The notes below the pieces were generated by a model. The model saw only the letters and a list, made by a program, of their open reading frames with translations, was not told where the DNA came from and did no database searches. Shown here piece by piece: positions 8,710 to 17,241 of a stretch of DNA of 24,105 bases. How positions within the stretch are numbered: position 1 is the first letter of the stretch; every line of letters starts with the position of its first letter. The stretch comes from Oscillospiraceae bacterium. Lineage in GTDB: Bacteria; Bacillota; Clostridia; Christensenellales; Aristaeellaceae. The stretch lies in NCBI GenBank assembly GCA_031266295.1, contig JAISBH010000131.1, positions 1-24,105 on the forward strand, read 5' to 3'. The position numbers and the translations under genes are program-made.

Positions 8710-8719
8710 TGAATCCTCG

Positions 8720-9586
8720 TCAGCCTTTTACCGCTCCAACTACCATGCCTTTAATAAAGTATCTCTGCAAGAACGGATACACCAATATAATCGGCCCTAT
8801 CGTTATGATCGATGTGGCCATCTTGAAGCTCTCTTTAGGAGGCGTCAGCGACACGCCGGTCATCATGTTGCTGATCATCGACAGCTCGGATTGAATGTTG
8901 AACAGCAGCATCTGCAGCGGGTAGTAATCCGCTTTGTTCACCAGCATGACCGCGTTGAAGTAATTATTCCAATAGGAGATGGCATAGAACAGAGTGATCG
9001 TCGCCAGTACTGGCGTGGCCAAAGGCAAGTAAATCGTGAACGCGATCCGCGCCTCGCCTGCGCCGTCGATCAGTCCGCTCTCCCTGAGCGAGTCGGGTAC
9101 GCCGCGAAGGAAGTTCCGCACCAGGTACATATTGAACGGCGAAAACATCAGCGACGGTACGATCAACGCCCAAATATTGTCGGTCAAACCCAGCGCGCGG
9201 TTGACCATATACCACGGAACCAGACCCGCCGAGAATATCATCGTTATATAGAAATACAACGCCAGACCGTTGCGGAACTTGCATTGCGGACACGACAGTG
9301 TGTATCCGGCGCAATAACTCATCACTACCGCTGCCAATGTACCAGCCAGCGTCGAGCGGATCGTAACCCAGTAAGCCTTAGGTACCTTCGACACAGAGTT
9401 GAACATTCGCCGGTACGCCTCGCCTGACCATTCCGCCGGCCATAGCGTATATCCGTTGACCGTGATCGCCCGTTCCGTCGCGAATGACGTCATCAATACC
9501 ATCAACATCGGCGTGAGACAGAATATGGCGATCAGAGACACCACAGCGACAGTCAACGCCTGGCTAATCGTGAATCTTCTCCTCAT
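8720..9586 (-). CDS. Sugar ABC transporter 1 permease, LplC/CarB (MalG-like) type
   Basis: This 288-residue permease has about six membrane helices, the first beginning within 20 residues of the start. The MalG-type EAA loop is clear: RESGLIDGAGEARIAF followed by YLPLATP. The C-terminus FLQRYFIKGMVVGAVKG is the standard end of LplC/YtcP-like proteins. ATG at 9586 is chosen because GAGGCGG lies 6 nt ahead; a TTG at 9610 would add eight residues but has no ribosome binding site. It is the second gene of the transporter 1 operon, 30 nt after the other permease. No ATPase gene is nearby; such systems usually borrow a shared MsmX-like ATPase. Confidence 0.92.
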   Translation of the reverse strand: MRRRFTISQALTVAVVSLIAIFCLTPMLMVLMTSFATERAITVNGYTLWPAEWSGEAYRRMFNSVSKVPKAYWVTIRSTLAGTLAAVVMSYCAGYTLSCPQCKFRNGLALYFYITMIFSAGLVPWYMVNRALGLTDNIWALIVPSLMFSPFNMYLVRNFLRGVPDSLRESGLIDGAGEARIAFTIYLPLATPVLATITLFYAISYWNNYFNAVMLVNKADYYPLQMLLFNIQSELSMISNMMTGVSLTPPKESFKMATSIITIGPIILVYPFLQRYFIKGMVVGAVKG

Positions 9587-9616
9587 ACGCATCCGCCTCG
9601 CTTTACTCAATATGGA

Positions 9617-10585
9617 TCAGAACAGTGCGCCTTCAGGATACAGTTTGTTCGCCAGCGTGTTCGAACCGAATACTAGCGCAAACCCCACGAGCGATTGATA
9701 CATACCCACAGCCATCGACAGACTAGGGTTGCCTGTCAGCTTGAACGTGCGGTATACATATGTATCAATAACCTCCGCGACGGGCATCAGCGAACCGTTA
9801 TCTCGGATAACCGCATAGAACATTGAGAAATCTCCGTAGAATATCCGCCCGATTTCCATGAGCGTAAGTATGCTGGCCGTAGGCAGCAACAGCGGCAGCG
9901 TGATATACCGCACGGATTGTAACCGCCCCGCGCCGTCGATGTAGGCCGCTTCATACAGGCTCTCATCAATACCCGTTATTACGGATAGGTAAATCACGCT
10001 GGTCCAGCCGATGTACTTCCATACGCGCAGCAATATCAGTATCACATACCAATACCCCGGTGTTGAATAGAAGCTGACTGCGGCCCCGCCCATCCCGACG
10101 ATGACACGATTCAGCAAGCCTGTACTGGTATTCAGCAGTCCCTGCAGCATATAGCTGACCACAACCCACGATATGAAGTATGGGAACAGCATTACAGTCT
10201 GGCTGACCTTCAGGAAGCGCTTCGCGCGTATCTCGTTGAGCAGCAGCGCCAACACAATTGAGCTGGCATAAACGATCACGATGAACAGGAAATTTAGTAT
10301 CAGCGTATTGCGCGTAACCGTTGCCGCCCACGTTGATTTAAAGAAATACTGGAAATTCTTCATCCCTACCCATTGACTGAATATACCCGTACGGAAGTTG
10401 AACTTCTCAAACGCGATAGCCATGTACGGCAGCGTTATATATCCGTAGATAAACGTATACAACGCCGCCGGCAGCACGAGTATGTACAGCACGCGGTTGC
10501 GAATCAACTCGTGGATCACTCCGGGCAGGCCTAGCCGTTTGGCGCGATGGGTTCGCATTGTATTTGACGCTGGATCTACTGTCAT
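9617..10585 (-). CDS. Sugar ABC transporter 1 permease, LplB (MalF-like) type
   Basis: The 322-residue protein is the first gene of the transporter 1 operon. Six membrane helices are expected, starting around residue 28 (LYILVLPAALYTFIYGY). The EAA loop is YEAAYIDGAGRLQSVRYITLPLL, and the segment MAIAFEKFNFRTGI...WVGMKNFQYFF is characteristic of LplB/YteP-like permeases. ATG at 10585 is preferred to an upstream in-frame codon at 10624 because AGGAGG sits 7 nt before it. A consensus-like promoter lies about 90 nt upstream. Confidence 0.92.
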   Translation of the reverse strand: MTVDPASNTMRTHRAKRLGLPGVIHELIRNRVLYILVLPAALYTFIYGYITLPYMAIAFEKFNFRTGIFSQWVGMKNFQYFFKSTWAATVTRNTLILNFLFIVIVYASSIVLALLLNEIRAKRFLKVSQTVMLFPYFISWVVVSYMLQGLLNTSTGLLNRVIVGMGGAAVSFYSTPGYWYVILILLRVWKYIGWTSVIYLSVITGIDESLYEAAYIDGAGRLQSVRYITLPLLLPTASILTLMEIGRIFYGDFSMFYAVIRDNGSLMPVAEVIDTYVYRTFKLTGNPSLSMAVGMYQSLVGFALVFGSNTLANKLYPEGALF

Positions 10586-10680
10586 CACGCGCCTCCTGTC
10601 ATTCGGCTCGTAACACACCAACAATCACTTGATGCAATAATTGATCGTTATTCATAAATATATTGTGATTCTCAGATGCA

Positions 10681-10709
10681 ATTATAGCTGATATAGCAGT
10701 ATTTTGCAA
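10681..10709 (-). promoter_or_regulatory. Promoter of the transporter 1 operon
   Basis: Read on the minus strand, TTGCAA (10709-10704) is followed after 17 bp by a perfect TATAAT (10686-10681). Transcription would start near 10674, giving an untranslated leader of about 90 nt. The spacer contains an imperfect palindrome (GCTGATATAGC, 10687-10697), and ATTGCATC occurs twice in the leader; both are weak operator candidates. The remainder of 10586-10844 is AT-rich and shows no gene. Confidence 0.7.
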
Positions 10710-10844
10710 GAGTTTGTTGCAATACGACAGCGATGGTAAATTTGGTAGCATGGATGGAAGTTTTACAGGTAGCAAGAGAACGAGTGGAAAGGCAAGGCAG
10801 CGTAAGAAAACTACATTCTGTACCACTTAAATGTGTATTCATTT

Positions 10845-11258
10845 CTACAATATCAGAACGAAAGTCCCCGCCGTAATCAGCAAGCCGCCGATGATTGATT
10901 TTACATCCGCCGCTTCGCCCAAAAAGACGAAAGCCATAACCATACTGATAACAACGCTGAATTTGTCAATCGGAACGACTTTGGATGCTTCGCCCATTTG
11001 AAGTGCCTTATAGTAGAAAAGCCATGATAAACCTGTGGCACAGCCGGAGAGAATAAGAAACAGCCAGCTTTTCTGACCGATTCTTATTATATCGTGCTGC
11101 TTTCCTGTGATAAAAACAATGCCCCATGCCATAAAAAGCACGACGACGGTTCTGATGGCGGTTGCCAAATTTGAGTTTATCTCTTTAATGCCGATTTTGG
11201 CAAGGATAGAGGTAAGCGCCGCAAACAGAGCGGATAGGAGCGCATACAGCACCCACAT
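10845..11258 (-). CDS. Small EamA-family (DMT superfamily) membrane transporter
   Basis: The 137-residue protein is a single EamA module of about five membrane helices (4-22, 34-52, then three more to the C-terminus), consistent with the short single-domain branch that probably works as a dimer. Recognisable strings are LSALFAALTSILAKIGI near the N-terminus and SKVVPIDKFSVV before the fourth helix. ATG at 11258 is preferred to an upstream codon at 11324 because GGGAGGTG precedes it and the family starts with MW(V/A)LYALLSA. The transported solute is unknown. The DNA looks visibly richer in A and T than both neighbours, and the gene lies alone after a strong terminator, which suggests separate acquisition. 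Confidence 0.88.
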   Translation of the reverse strand: MWVLYALLSALFAALTSILAKIGIKEINSNLATAIRTVVVLFMAWGIVFITGKQHDIIRIGQKSWLFLILSGCATGLSWLFYYKALQMGEASKVVPIDKFSVVISMVMAFVFLGEAADVKSIIGGLLITAGTFVLIL

Positions 11259-11296
11259 AAAAAACACCTCCCGTAGAAAACACGCCAAACAGCGGT

Positions 11297-11311
11297 CCGA
11301 CGTATAGTCGG
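11297..11311. other. Short inverted repeat upstream of the EamA gene
   Basis: CCGAC-GTATA-GTCGG forms a 5-bp inverted repeat in the 60-bp gap between the Gfo/Idh terminator and the EamA start. It may be an operator or a small leader hairpin. I see no convincing promoter hexamers here. Confidence 0.3.
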
Positions 11312-11313
11312 CA

Positions 11314-11356
11314 TAAAAAAGCACAGAGCGGGCGGCAGTATGCCGCCCGCTGCGCG
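11314..11356 (-). terminator. Strong rho-independent terminator of transporter 2/dehydrogenase operon
   Basis: On the minus strand AGCGGGCGGCA (11351-11341) pairs perfectly with 11337-11327 around a 3-nt loop. The stem extends by GCGC/GTGC past a 2-nt bulge and runs straight into six T residues (11320-11315). It begins about 10 nt after the stop of the last dehydrogenase gene. Confidence 0.88.
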
Positions 11357-11364
11357 TCCATTCC

Positions 11365-12357
11365 TCAATCGATCTTTACGATCGTTTGCGTCTCATGCGA
11401 CTTATAAGCATTCTCCAACAGTTCCGTCAGCGCGATCCCTTTCGCCGTGTCGAACGGGATGGGCTTGCCGTACAGGATACCGTCCAGCCACTGCCGCAGC
11501 GCGATTGGCTGTGCATCAGGCAGCTTGTTCTTATCAGGGATGAACCAGCCGTCCTTGAATTGATTGGAACGCACCTTAATCTGATCGCCAACGGCGGTCA
11601 CGGCGCCCTCGGTGCCCAACAGTTCAAAGAAGTTGCCGTTGTACGGCGAGATAAAGCCCGTTTCCAGTACGGCGATCGCATTGTTTTCGAACTCAACGAC
11701 GCTGACGGCGTTATCGTCGGCGGGAGCGGGCGCATAGTTTGTGTTGAATATTGAAGCGATGCGCCTGGGCTTACCCAGCAGGTAGGCCGCTGTGTACATC
11801 GGATGGCAGCCTAGATCCATCATCGCGCCGCCGCCCGCCTTCTCCACATCGTACCAGTAATCGGGCAGCCAGCCGCGCACTGAACCATCGTGCGCGCTGC
11901 GCATACGCATGTATGTTATCTTGCCCAATATGCCCTCGCCGATCGCTTGCTTGCAGTACTGCGCCAGAGGGGTAATCAGGTTCGGATGCGAGATGCAGAA
12001 CTTGACGCCGTTCTTCGCGACCGCGTCGGTGATGGTTTGGCAATCCTTGACAGTGGGCGCGAGAGCCTTCTCGGTGAAGATATGCTTGCCAGCGTTCGCG
12101 GCCGCGACCATCACCTTCAAGTGATCGCTGGTTGCGGTATCGACGACTACCGCGTCAACGTCCGCGCGAGAGAGGGCTTTGCCCAGATCCGGTTCAAAGT
12201 CGACGCCCAGTTCCTTGGCCCAGGCCGCGCCGCGCTCGGCGTCGTCGTCCCATACGCAGGTGACTTGCGCGTCGGGCTGCGCTTGAACGGTCTTCGCGTA
12301 ATCCGCAGCATGAACGTGCCACTTGGAGAGCATCAGCACATTAACTTTATCCGCCAT
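11365..12357 (-). CDS. Gfo/Idh/MocA family oxidoreductase with altered NAD-binding loop
   Basis: The 330-residue protein has the two-domain layout of the family: a Rossmann half (1-120) and a C-terminal alpha/beta half with GGAMMDLGCHPMY. The usual GxGxxG loop after strand 1 is missing; residues 11-16 read SKWHVH. The EKP motif is changed to TEKALAP (95-101), with Lys97 kept. Strand 2 ends in an Asp cluster (37-39), which would suit the ribose of NAD. ATG at 12357 is chosen because GGAGG lies 8 nt ahead; an ATG at 12372 overlaps that site. It is the last gene of the operon, 21 nt after the other dehydrogenase. It probably oxidises a sugar, polyol or derivative, but the altered loop leaves cofactor use open. 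Confidence 0.88.
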   Translation of the reverse strand: MADKVNVLMLSKWHVHAADYAKTVQAQPDAQVTCVWDDDAERGAAWAKELGVDFEPDLGKALSRADVDAVVVDTATSDHLKVMVAAANAGKHIFTEKALAPTVKDCQTITDAVAKNGVKFCISHPNLITPLAQYCKQAIGEGILGKITYMRMRSAHDGSVRGWLPDYWYDVEKAGGGAMMDLGCHPMYTAAYLLGKPRRIASIFNTNYAPAPADDNAVSVVEFENNAIAVLETGFISPYNGNFFELLGTEGAVTAVGDQIKVRSNQFKDGWFIPDKNKLPDAQPIALRQWLDGILYGKPIPFDTAKGIALTELLENAYKSHETQTIVKID

Positions 12358-12378
12358 TGATATATCCTCCATAGTATT

Positions 12379-13521
12379 CTAAAATGTCGGTATAACGATC
12401 TCGACTTCCTTGCCCAGCTGGCTGGAACGATAAATGCCGTCGCAAATCGCTTGGTTGTATATGATCTCCTCGCCTGGTATAGGCGCAGGGCCGTTTGTTA
12501 TGACCGCGTCCACGAACCCACGTATCTTCGCGGCGAAGACATCCTTGTGCACCATGCCTTCATACGCGTTGAACGGATACGACGGGTCGATGAACGAATC
12601 GATCTGCATACCGTTCACGTCTGTGAAGTACATATAGCGTGACACGTGGTTGAGTTCGTCTTTCTTATTGACCATCTTGATCGCGCCCTCGGTGCCTAGC
12701 CAAAGCGTCGGGCCAAGGCTGTCCGCGTGCATCGCCCAGGATTGCTTGAATACATAAGTGACGCCGCCCTCCATCCGCACGAACGCGACGGAGAAGTCGT
12801 CCACGTCAAACGTATCAGCGCCGGGCCAGTACTTCGGATTCTTGCCGAAATAGTTCGTCGCGATAGCGGATACGGTTAGGGGCTTGGGGTAATGCACCGC
12901 GTGCAGGCATTCGTCGATTGAGTAGCAGCCGATGTCGCCCAGGCATCCGTAGCCCGCCTTGTCCTTGTCAACGAACGTGCCCGCCGGAATGCCTCGCCGC
13001 CGTCCACCGCCTGACTGAATGTAGTACACTTTGCCCAACGCGCCGGAGTCGATAATCTCGTCCACCTTGCGGCGCATATAGTCATACCTTGGCTGAAAAC
13101 CGATGGTCAGAATCTTCTTCGCCTTGTTGGACGCCTTGACCATGTCTGCCGCTTCCTGGATTGTGAACGACATCGGCTTCTCGCACAGCACATGGATGCC
13201 TGCCTCCAAACACGCTACCGTACATTCCGCGTGCGTGGTGTTGTACGTGCAAACGCTGACGCCGTCCATCTCGACGTTCTTAACCAAGTCATATACGCTC
13301 TCAAACGCCGGGGCATCCTTCAGGTCATACTTGTCCAGGAATTCGCGCGCCTTGCCCGGCACGATGTCGCACGCGCCGACGATCTCCACGTCGTCGAAGC
13401 TGACATAGGGCTTCATGTGCGCGTGCGCGATGCCGCCCGTGCCGACTATGCCGACGCGAATCTTCTTGTCCGGCGCTTTCTGGTTTGCCGTCTTTTTGTC
13501 CGGCGTTTTCTTGTCCGCCAT
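12379..13521 (-). CDS. Gfo/Idh/MocA family NAD(P)-dependent sugar/polyol dehydrogenase
   Basis: The 380-residue protein has a canonical Rossmann start (RVGIVGTGGIAHAHM, 22-36) and the family's CEKP motif with Lys115. The catalytic region GDIGCYSIDECLHAV lies near residue 195. Such enzymes oxidise or epimerise sugars, inositols and sugar acids at a carbinol carbon. Before the Rossmann strand there is an unusual 20-residue lysine-rich extension in which DKK appears three times (3-5, 8-10, 18-20), encoded by near-identical DNA. AGGAGG sits 5 nt before the ATG, so this start is well supported. It follows the binding-protein gene of transporter 2 and precedes a second Gfo/Idh gene, indicating that the imported solute is oxidised. 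Confidence 0.92.
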   Translation of the reverse strand: MADKKTPDKKTANQKAPDKKIRVGIVGTGGIAHAHMKPYVSFDDVEIVGACDIVPGKAREFLDKYDLKDAPAFESVYDLVKNVEMDGVSVCTYNTTHAECTVACLEAGIHVLCEKPMSFTIQEAADMVKASNKAKKILTIGFQPRYDYMRRKVDEIIDSGALGKVYYIQSGGGRRRGIPAGTFVDKDKAGYGCLGDIGCYSIDECLHAVHYPKPLTVSAIATNYFGKNPKYWPGADTFDVDDFSVAFVRMEGGVTYVFKQSWAMHADSLGPTLWLGTEGAIKMVNKKDELNHVSRYMYFTDVNGMQIDSFIDPSYPFNAYEGMVHKDVFAAKIRGFVDAVITNGPAPIPGEEIIYNQAICDGIYRSSQLGKEVEIVIPTF

Positions 13522-13559
13522 GTTGGCCTCCTGCAGATTGTTGGATTACGGTTGCAAGC

Positions 13560-13594
13560 CGGAAGGTATTGGAAGCAAGTCCCAATACCTTCCG
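13560..13594. other. Intercistronic hairpin after the transporter 2 binding-protein gene
   Basis: A perfect 13-bp inverted repeat (CGGAAGGTATTGG at 13560-13572, complement at 13582-13594) encloses a 9-nt loop. It lies in the 113-nt gap between the binding-protein stop and the first dehydrogenase start. No T-run follows on the minus strand, so it resembles a 3'-end stabiliser or processing site that keeps the binding-protein mRNA abundant. Confidence 0.6.
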
Positions 13595-13634
13595 TGTGCA
13601 TTATGCGTCAATTGAGATGCGTTGTCAACAAGGG

Positions 13635-15320
13635 TTAGAACAGCCAGTCTTCGCGCGCGGGCAGATTCTCCTGCACATACTGCATCAGCGCGGGCAGGAC
13701 GCCGTTCTCGCCGGTCCGCAGGTAGTTGCGGTACTCCTCGATGATGGCGATGGCCTCTTCCTCGGTTTCGGCGAAGTATGCGCTCTCGCGGGCTACGCGC
13801 TCGCGCTCGCCGGCCATCAGGGCGTTGAATTCATCCTGACGGTCGAACGTGCTGAACAACGCGCTGAGGGGATATCCGTCATACAGCTTGATCGGGCTGA
13901 GTTCCTTGTATTCCTTGATCATTGGCTCTTCGGCGTCGGCGTTGCCAGGCTCGGTCTCGCCGAACCACTTATAACGCTCGGAGGAGATCAGCGGGATGTT
14001 GTAATAGCGGATGCCGCGGTTGCGCAGCGCGACCACCTGGGCCTCGTCGCCGGCGGCCTTGCCCGCTATCAGTTCATCAGTCCAGCGAGGTTGTCCGGCT
14101 TCATTGAAGTTGAACGTGTCGCCCTCGAAGCCGTATTCGGTGAGGATGACGCCTTCCTTGCTGTTGATGTAGTCGAACCAGGCCAGCGAAGCCTCGAGGT
14201 TCTTATTCGTGATCGGGAAAGCGATGCCGTGCGTGCCATTGCGGCCATTCAGTTCCGCCTGAACCTTCGTCGTGCCGTCGCCGTACGTCAGCGGGCCGAC
14301 GGGGATATACTTCATCTCGGGGTTGGTCTGCCAGGTGCCCAGCTTCTTCATCGCGTTAAGCGATACGGAATACTGCGCGGTCTGGACGGCGACTGTGCCG
14401 TTAGCCGTCTTCTGCTCGGCCAGCGTATCGGCCGTCGTGAAGCATTCTTTGTCCAGCAGGCCTTCCGCTACCAGCTTGCGTATGAACAGGACTTCGTCCA
14501 GGTACGGCTGCTCCAGGAAGCGATAGGAGACGTTTCCGTCAGCGTCGAGACGATAATCGGTAAAGTAAGGATGCTGCTCAAAGCCGATGTGCAGCTGATC
14601 CACGCCCCAGCCGTTGTGGAACGAGGAGGCCGGGATCACGTCGTTGCCGTTCAGATCCTTGAAGCCGCCTTCCTTGACGGCCTTCAGGAGGTTGTACACA
14701 TCGTCCGGCGTCTTGACGGCGCTCAGATCCGTGCCCAGCGCTTCCGCGATATCGCCGCGGATGAACACGCCGTACGCCCAGTGCGTGATATCCTGAATGC
14801 TGCCGGGGGTTTCGTTCGGGATGACATACTTCTTGCCGCCAAACAGCGGGTCGTTCAGGTCGGCTTCCAGGAACTTCTGGGAGATGACGCCCACGTCCCA
14901 CGCGTCGCTCAGGTTCGGGTAGTTGCCGATAACGTCGTCCAGCGGCAGCAGCATACCCTCGTTGCCCGCCTTCTTGATGACGCCGGTCTCGCCTGCGCTG
15001 CCGCCCCAGAACGGGAATTCCAGGATGTCAGGCATATCGCCTGAGGCAAAGATGAGGTTCAGCTTCTCGGTCTCGCTCATCATGATGCCTTCGATTTCGA
15101 CCGTGACGCCGATCTTCTCGCGGATAGCCTTGGCTACGTCGTTGTTGTAGGTGTCGTCCGGCGCGATCTTGCCGCCGTTCCATACGAATAGCATGGTCAG
15201 ACGCACGTCGCCGTAATGCGTGAGCGCGGTTTCCTCGCTCAGTGCGGCCAGCGGCGCCGCCAGCGACAGCACGAGCGCCAGCGCCAGCATAGCGGACAGG
15301 AGTTTCTTGGTTTTGAACAT
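13635..15320 (-). CDS. Extracellular sugar-binding protein of ABC transporter 2 (LplA-like)
   Basis: The 561-residue exported protein belongs with the long LplA/YtcQ-type solute-binding proteins that serve LplB/LplC permeases. A signal peptide (MFKTKKLLSAMLALALVLSL) is followed by a small-residue stretch to about residue 27 with a type I cleavage site; no cysteine is present for lipidation. The mature part has KLNLIFASGDMPDIL, typical of the first lobe, and many Trp, Asp and Tyr residues. The same frame runs open for another 160 codons upstream, but that part overlaps the permease gene; ATG at 15320 has AAAGGAG 8 nt ahead and begins the signal peptide. It is third in the operon, after the two permeases. 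Confidence 0.92.
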   Translation of the reverse strand: MFKTKKLLSAMLALALVLSLAAPLAALSEETALTHYGDVRLTMLFVWNGGKIAPDDTYNNDVAKAIREKIGVTVEIEGIMMSETEKLNLIFASGDMPDILEFPFWGGSAGETGVIKKAGNEGMLLPLDDVIGNYPNLSDAWDVGVISQKFLEADLNDPLFGGKKYVIPNETPGSIQDITHWAYGVFIRGDIAEALGTDLSAVKTPDDVYNLLKAVKEGGFKDLNGNDVIPASSFHNGWGVDQLHIGFEQHPYFTDYRLDADGNVSYRFLEQPYLDEVLFIRKLVAEGLLDKECFTTADTLAEQKTANGTVAVQTAQYSVSLNAMKKLGTWQTNPEMKYIPVGPLTYGDGTTKVQAELNGRNGTHGIAFPITNKNLEASLAWFDYINSKEGVILTEYGFEGDTFNFNEAGQPRWTDELIAGKAAGDEAQVVALRNRGIRYYNIPLISSERYKWFGETEPGNADAEEPMIKEYKELSPIKLYDGYPLSALFSTFDRQDEFNALMAGERERVARESAYFAETEEEAIAIIEEYRNYLRTGENGVLPALMQYVQENLPAREDWLF

Positions 15321-15343
15321 GGTAATGCTCCTTTCATTATAAG

Positions 15344-16270
15344 TCAGCCCTTTACAGAGCCGACCATTACCCCTTTGACATAGTACTTCTGCAGGAATGG
15401 GTAGACCACGACTATCGGCATCGTCAGTATCATAACGAACGCCATCTGCATCGACTGAGGCGTTGTGCTCACCGCCTGAACGTATATGGAACTCTCTTGC
15501 CCTGGCTTGATCGACTGCTGCGAGGACGCCTCCAACAGTATCTTCTGCAGCAGCGTCGCGGCGGGCATAATCTTCTGGTTCGTGACGTAGTAAGCGCCCG
15601 TGAACCAGTCGTTCCAATGCCCCACGCCAATGAACAGCGCTATCGTGGCCAGCACCGGTATAGAGGTGGGCAGGTAAATCTGGATCAGCGTCCGCCACTC
15701 GCCCGCGCCGTCGATTCTGGCCGACTCGCGCAGTTCCGGCGGTATGCCATCGAAATATGTGCGCACCAGTATCATATTGTAAAAACTGAATATGGACGGC
15801 CATACATATATCCAGAAACTCTTTGTCAGTCCCAGCGCGCGCAGCAGCAGGAAATAGGGGATCATGCCGCCAGAAATGATGGTTGTAATGAAGAAATACA
15901 GCACAATGCCCGTGCGGCCCGGCAGTGTGCGGATATGGACGCCATACGACATAAGCGATGTAAAGAACAGCCCCAGCACGACGCCGATGCTTGTGCGCCC
16001 CACCGATATCAGGAACGCGTCCACTATCTGCTTGTTCTCGAACGCCTTCTTGTAGTTATCCAGCGTGAACGCGCGCGGGAACAGGTACACGCCGCCGCGC
16101 GCGAAGTCGCGTCCCATGTTGAACGAGGCGACCAGGATATACCAGAACGGATAGAACGTTATGAACGCGAACAACACTAGGAACACATAGTTAAACGTCG
16201 TAAAGGCGCGCAGTCCTAACGACCTACGAATCCTGTTCGAACGTAAACCCCCGGCCCGCGTACGTGTCAT
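15344..16270 (-). CDS. Sugar ABC transporter 2 permease, LplC/CarB (MalG-like) type
   Basis: The 308-residue permease has about six membrane helices (first at roughly 27-50, FNYVFLVLFAFITFYPFWYIL). The EAA loop is RESARIDGAGEWRTLIQIYLP, and the end FLQKYYVKGVMVGSVKG is typical for LplC/YtcP. AGGAGGG lies 6 nt before the ATG at 16270. It follows the LplB-like gene by 23 nt and precedes the binding-protein gene by 23 nt, a compact and conserved order. It resembles the permease at 8720-9586 but is clearly diverged, so the two operons are not a recent duplication. Confidence 0.94.
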   Translation of the reverse strand: MTRTRAGGLRSNRIRRSLGLRAFTTFNYVFLVLFAFITFYPFWYILVASFNMGRDFARGGVYLFPRAFTLDNYKKAFENKQIVDAFLISVGRTSIGVVLGLFFTSLMSYGVHIRTLPGRTGIVLYFFITTIISGGMIPYFLLLRALGLTKSFWIYVWPSIFSFYNMILVRTYFDGIPPELRESARIDGAGEWRTLIQIYLPTSIPVLATIALFIGVGHWNDWFTGAYYVTNQKIMPAATLLQKILLEASSQQSIKPGQESSIYVQAVSTTPQSMQMAFVMILTMPIVVVYPFLQKYYVKGVMVGSVKG

Positions 16271-16293
16271 ATGATTCCCTCCTGACCTAATGA

Positions 16294-17241
16294 TTACCAG
16301 ATTGATATCTCACCCACGCGCCTGGATATCGCGTTGGCAGTGAACATGAGAGCCGCTGAGAAAACCGATTTGAATAATCCTATAGCCGTCGCGTAGCCGA
16401 AGCGGCCTTCGCGTATACCTATCTTCAGTACGTATGTGTCTACTATCTGGGATATGGCCATGTTGGCGGGCTGCTGCATCAACAGTACCTGGTCGGTATT
16501 CGCGTTGAGTATGCCGCCGGTAGCCAGTATGAACAGTATGGCGATTGTGGGGCGAATGCCCGGTAACGTGACATGCCACGCGCAGCGAAGCCGACCCGCG
16601 CCGTCCACTATAGCCGCCTCGTATAGTTCGGGGCTGACGCTCGTTATTGCGGACAGGTACACGATCGTGCCCCAACCCACGCCCTTCCATATATCCGAGA
16701 GCACGGCCATCGGGTAAAAGTACTGCTTCTCACCCATGTAGTACATGGCCTCCAGGCCGAATACCTGTGTGCGCAGACTGTTGACCAAGCCGCCGTACGG
16801 CGTGAATACTATCGTCAGCAGCGAGTACACAACCACCCATGACACAAAGTGAGGCAGGTATGAGACCGTTTGCACCACGCGCTTGAAGCGCATATTCTGA
16901 ACTTCATTCAGAAGAAGCGCCAGTATAATCGGCGCGGGGAAAGAGCAGGCCAGCTTCAGCACGCTTATGACCAGCGTATTCCTGATCACGTTCCAGAACT
17001 CGGCTGCAAACAAGAATTGATTGAAGTACTTCAATCCAACCCATGGACTGTGCAGTATGCCCATGTTGAACTTATAGTCCTTAAACGCGAGCAGCACCCC
17101 ATACATCGGCTGGTAGCAGAATACAGCAAACCAGACCACAGCGGGCAGTAACATTAAATATATGGCGCTGTGCCGTGCTATCCGTACGCCCAGTGGATTA
17201 CGCCGGATATGTGGAACATTTTGTGCAGTCTGCCGTGTCAA
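16294..17241 (-). CDS. Sugar ABC transporter 2 permease, LplB (MalF-like) type
   Basis: The 315-residue permease is the first gene of the transporter 2 operon. It starts at a TTG codon: no ATG or GTG occurs before the first membrane helix (IYLMLLPAVVWFAVFCY), and GAGG (17253-17250) sits 8 nt ahead of the TTG. The segment LLAFKDYKFNMGILHSPWVG is characteristic of LplB-like proteins, and the EAA loop reads YEAAIVDGAGRLRCAWHVTLP. The poor start codon may limit translation. A consensus promoter lies about 180 bp upstream in the region shared with the divergent regulator. Confidence 0.92.
   Translation of the reverse strand: MTRQTAQNVPHIRRNPLGVRIARHSAIYLMLLPAVVWFAVFCYQPMYGVLLAFKDYKFNMGILHSPWVGLKYFNQFLFAAEFWNVIRNTLVISVLKLACSFPAPIILALLLNEVQNMRFKRVVQTVSYLPHFVSWVVVYSLLTIVFTPYGGLVNSLRTQVFGLEAMYYMGEKQYFYPMAVLSDIWKGVGWGTIVYLSAITSVSPELYEAAIVDGAGRLRCAWHVTLPGIRPTIAILFILATGGILNANTDQVLLMQQPANMAISQIVDTYVLKIGIREGRFGYATAIGLFKSVFSAALMFTANAISRRVGEISIW

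Noticed and set aside
10599..10826. 75-codon minus-strand frame upstream of the transporter 1 operon
   Set aside because: It spans the promoter at 10681-10709 and overlaps the ribosome binding region; no start signal of its own.
13485..15044. 519-codon open frame on the plus strand opposite the transporter 2 binding-protein gene
   Set aside because: It lies wholly antisense to a well-supported gene, has no ribosome binding site, and its translation has no recognisable fold; GC-rich codons leave the opposite strand open.
7179..17241. CRISPR array, tRNA, rRNA or insertion sequence in the window
   Set aside because: No regularly spaced repeats, no cloverleaf-type or rRNA-like stretches and no transposase-like protein were seen anywhere.
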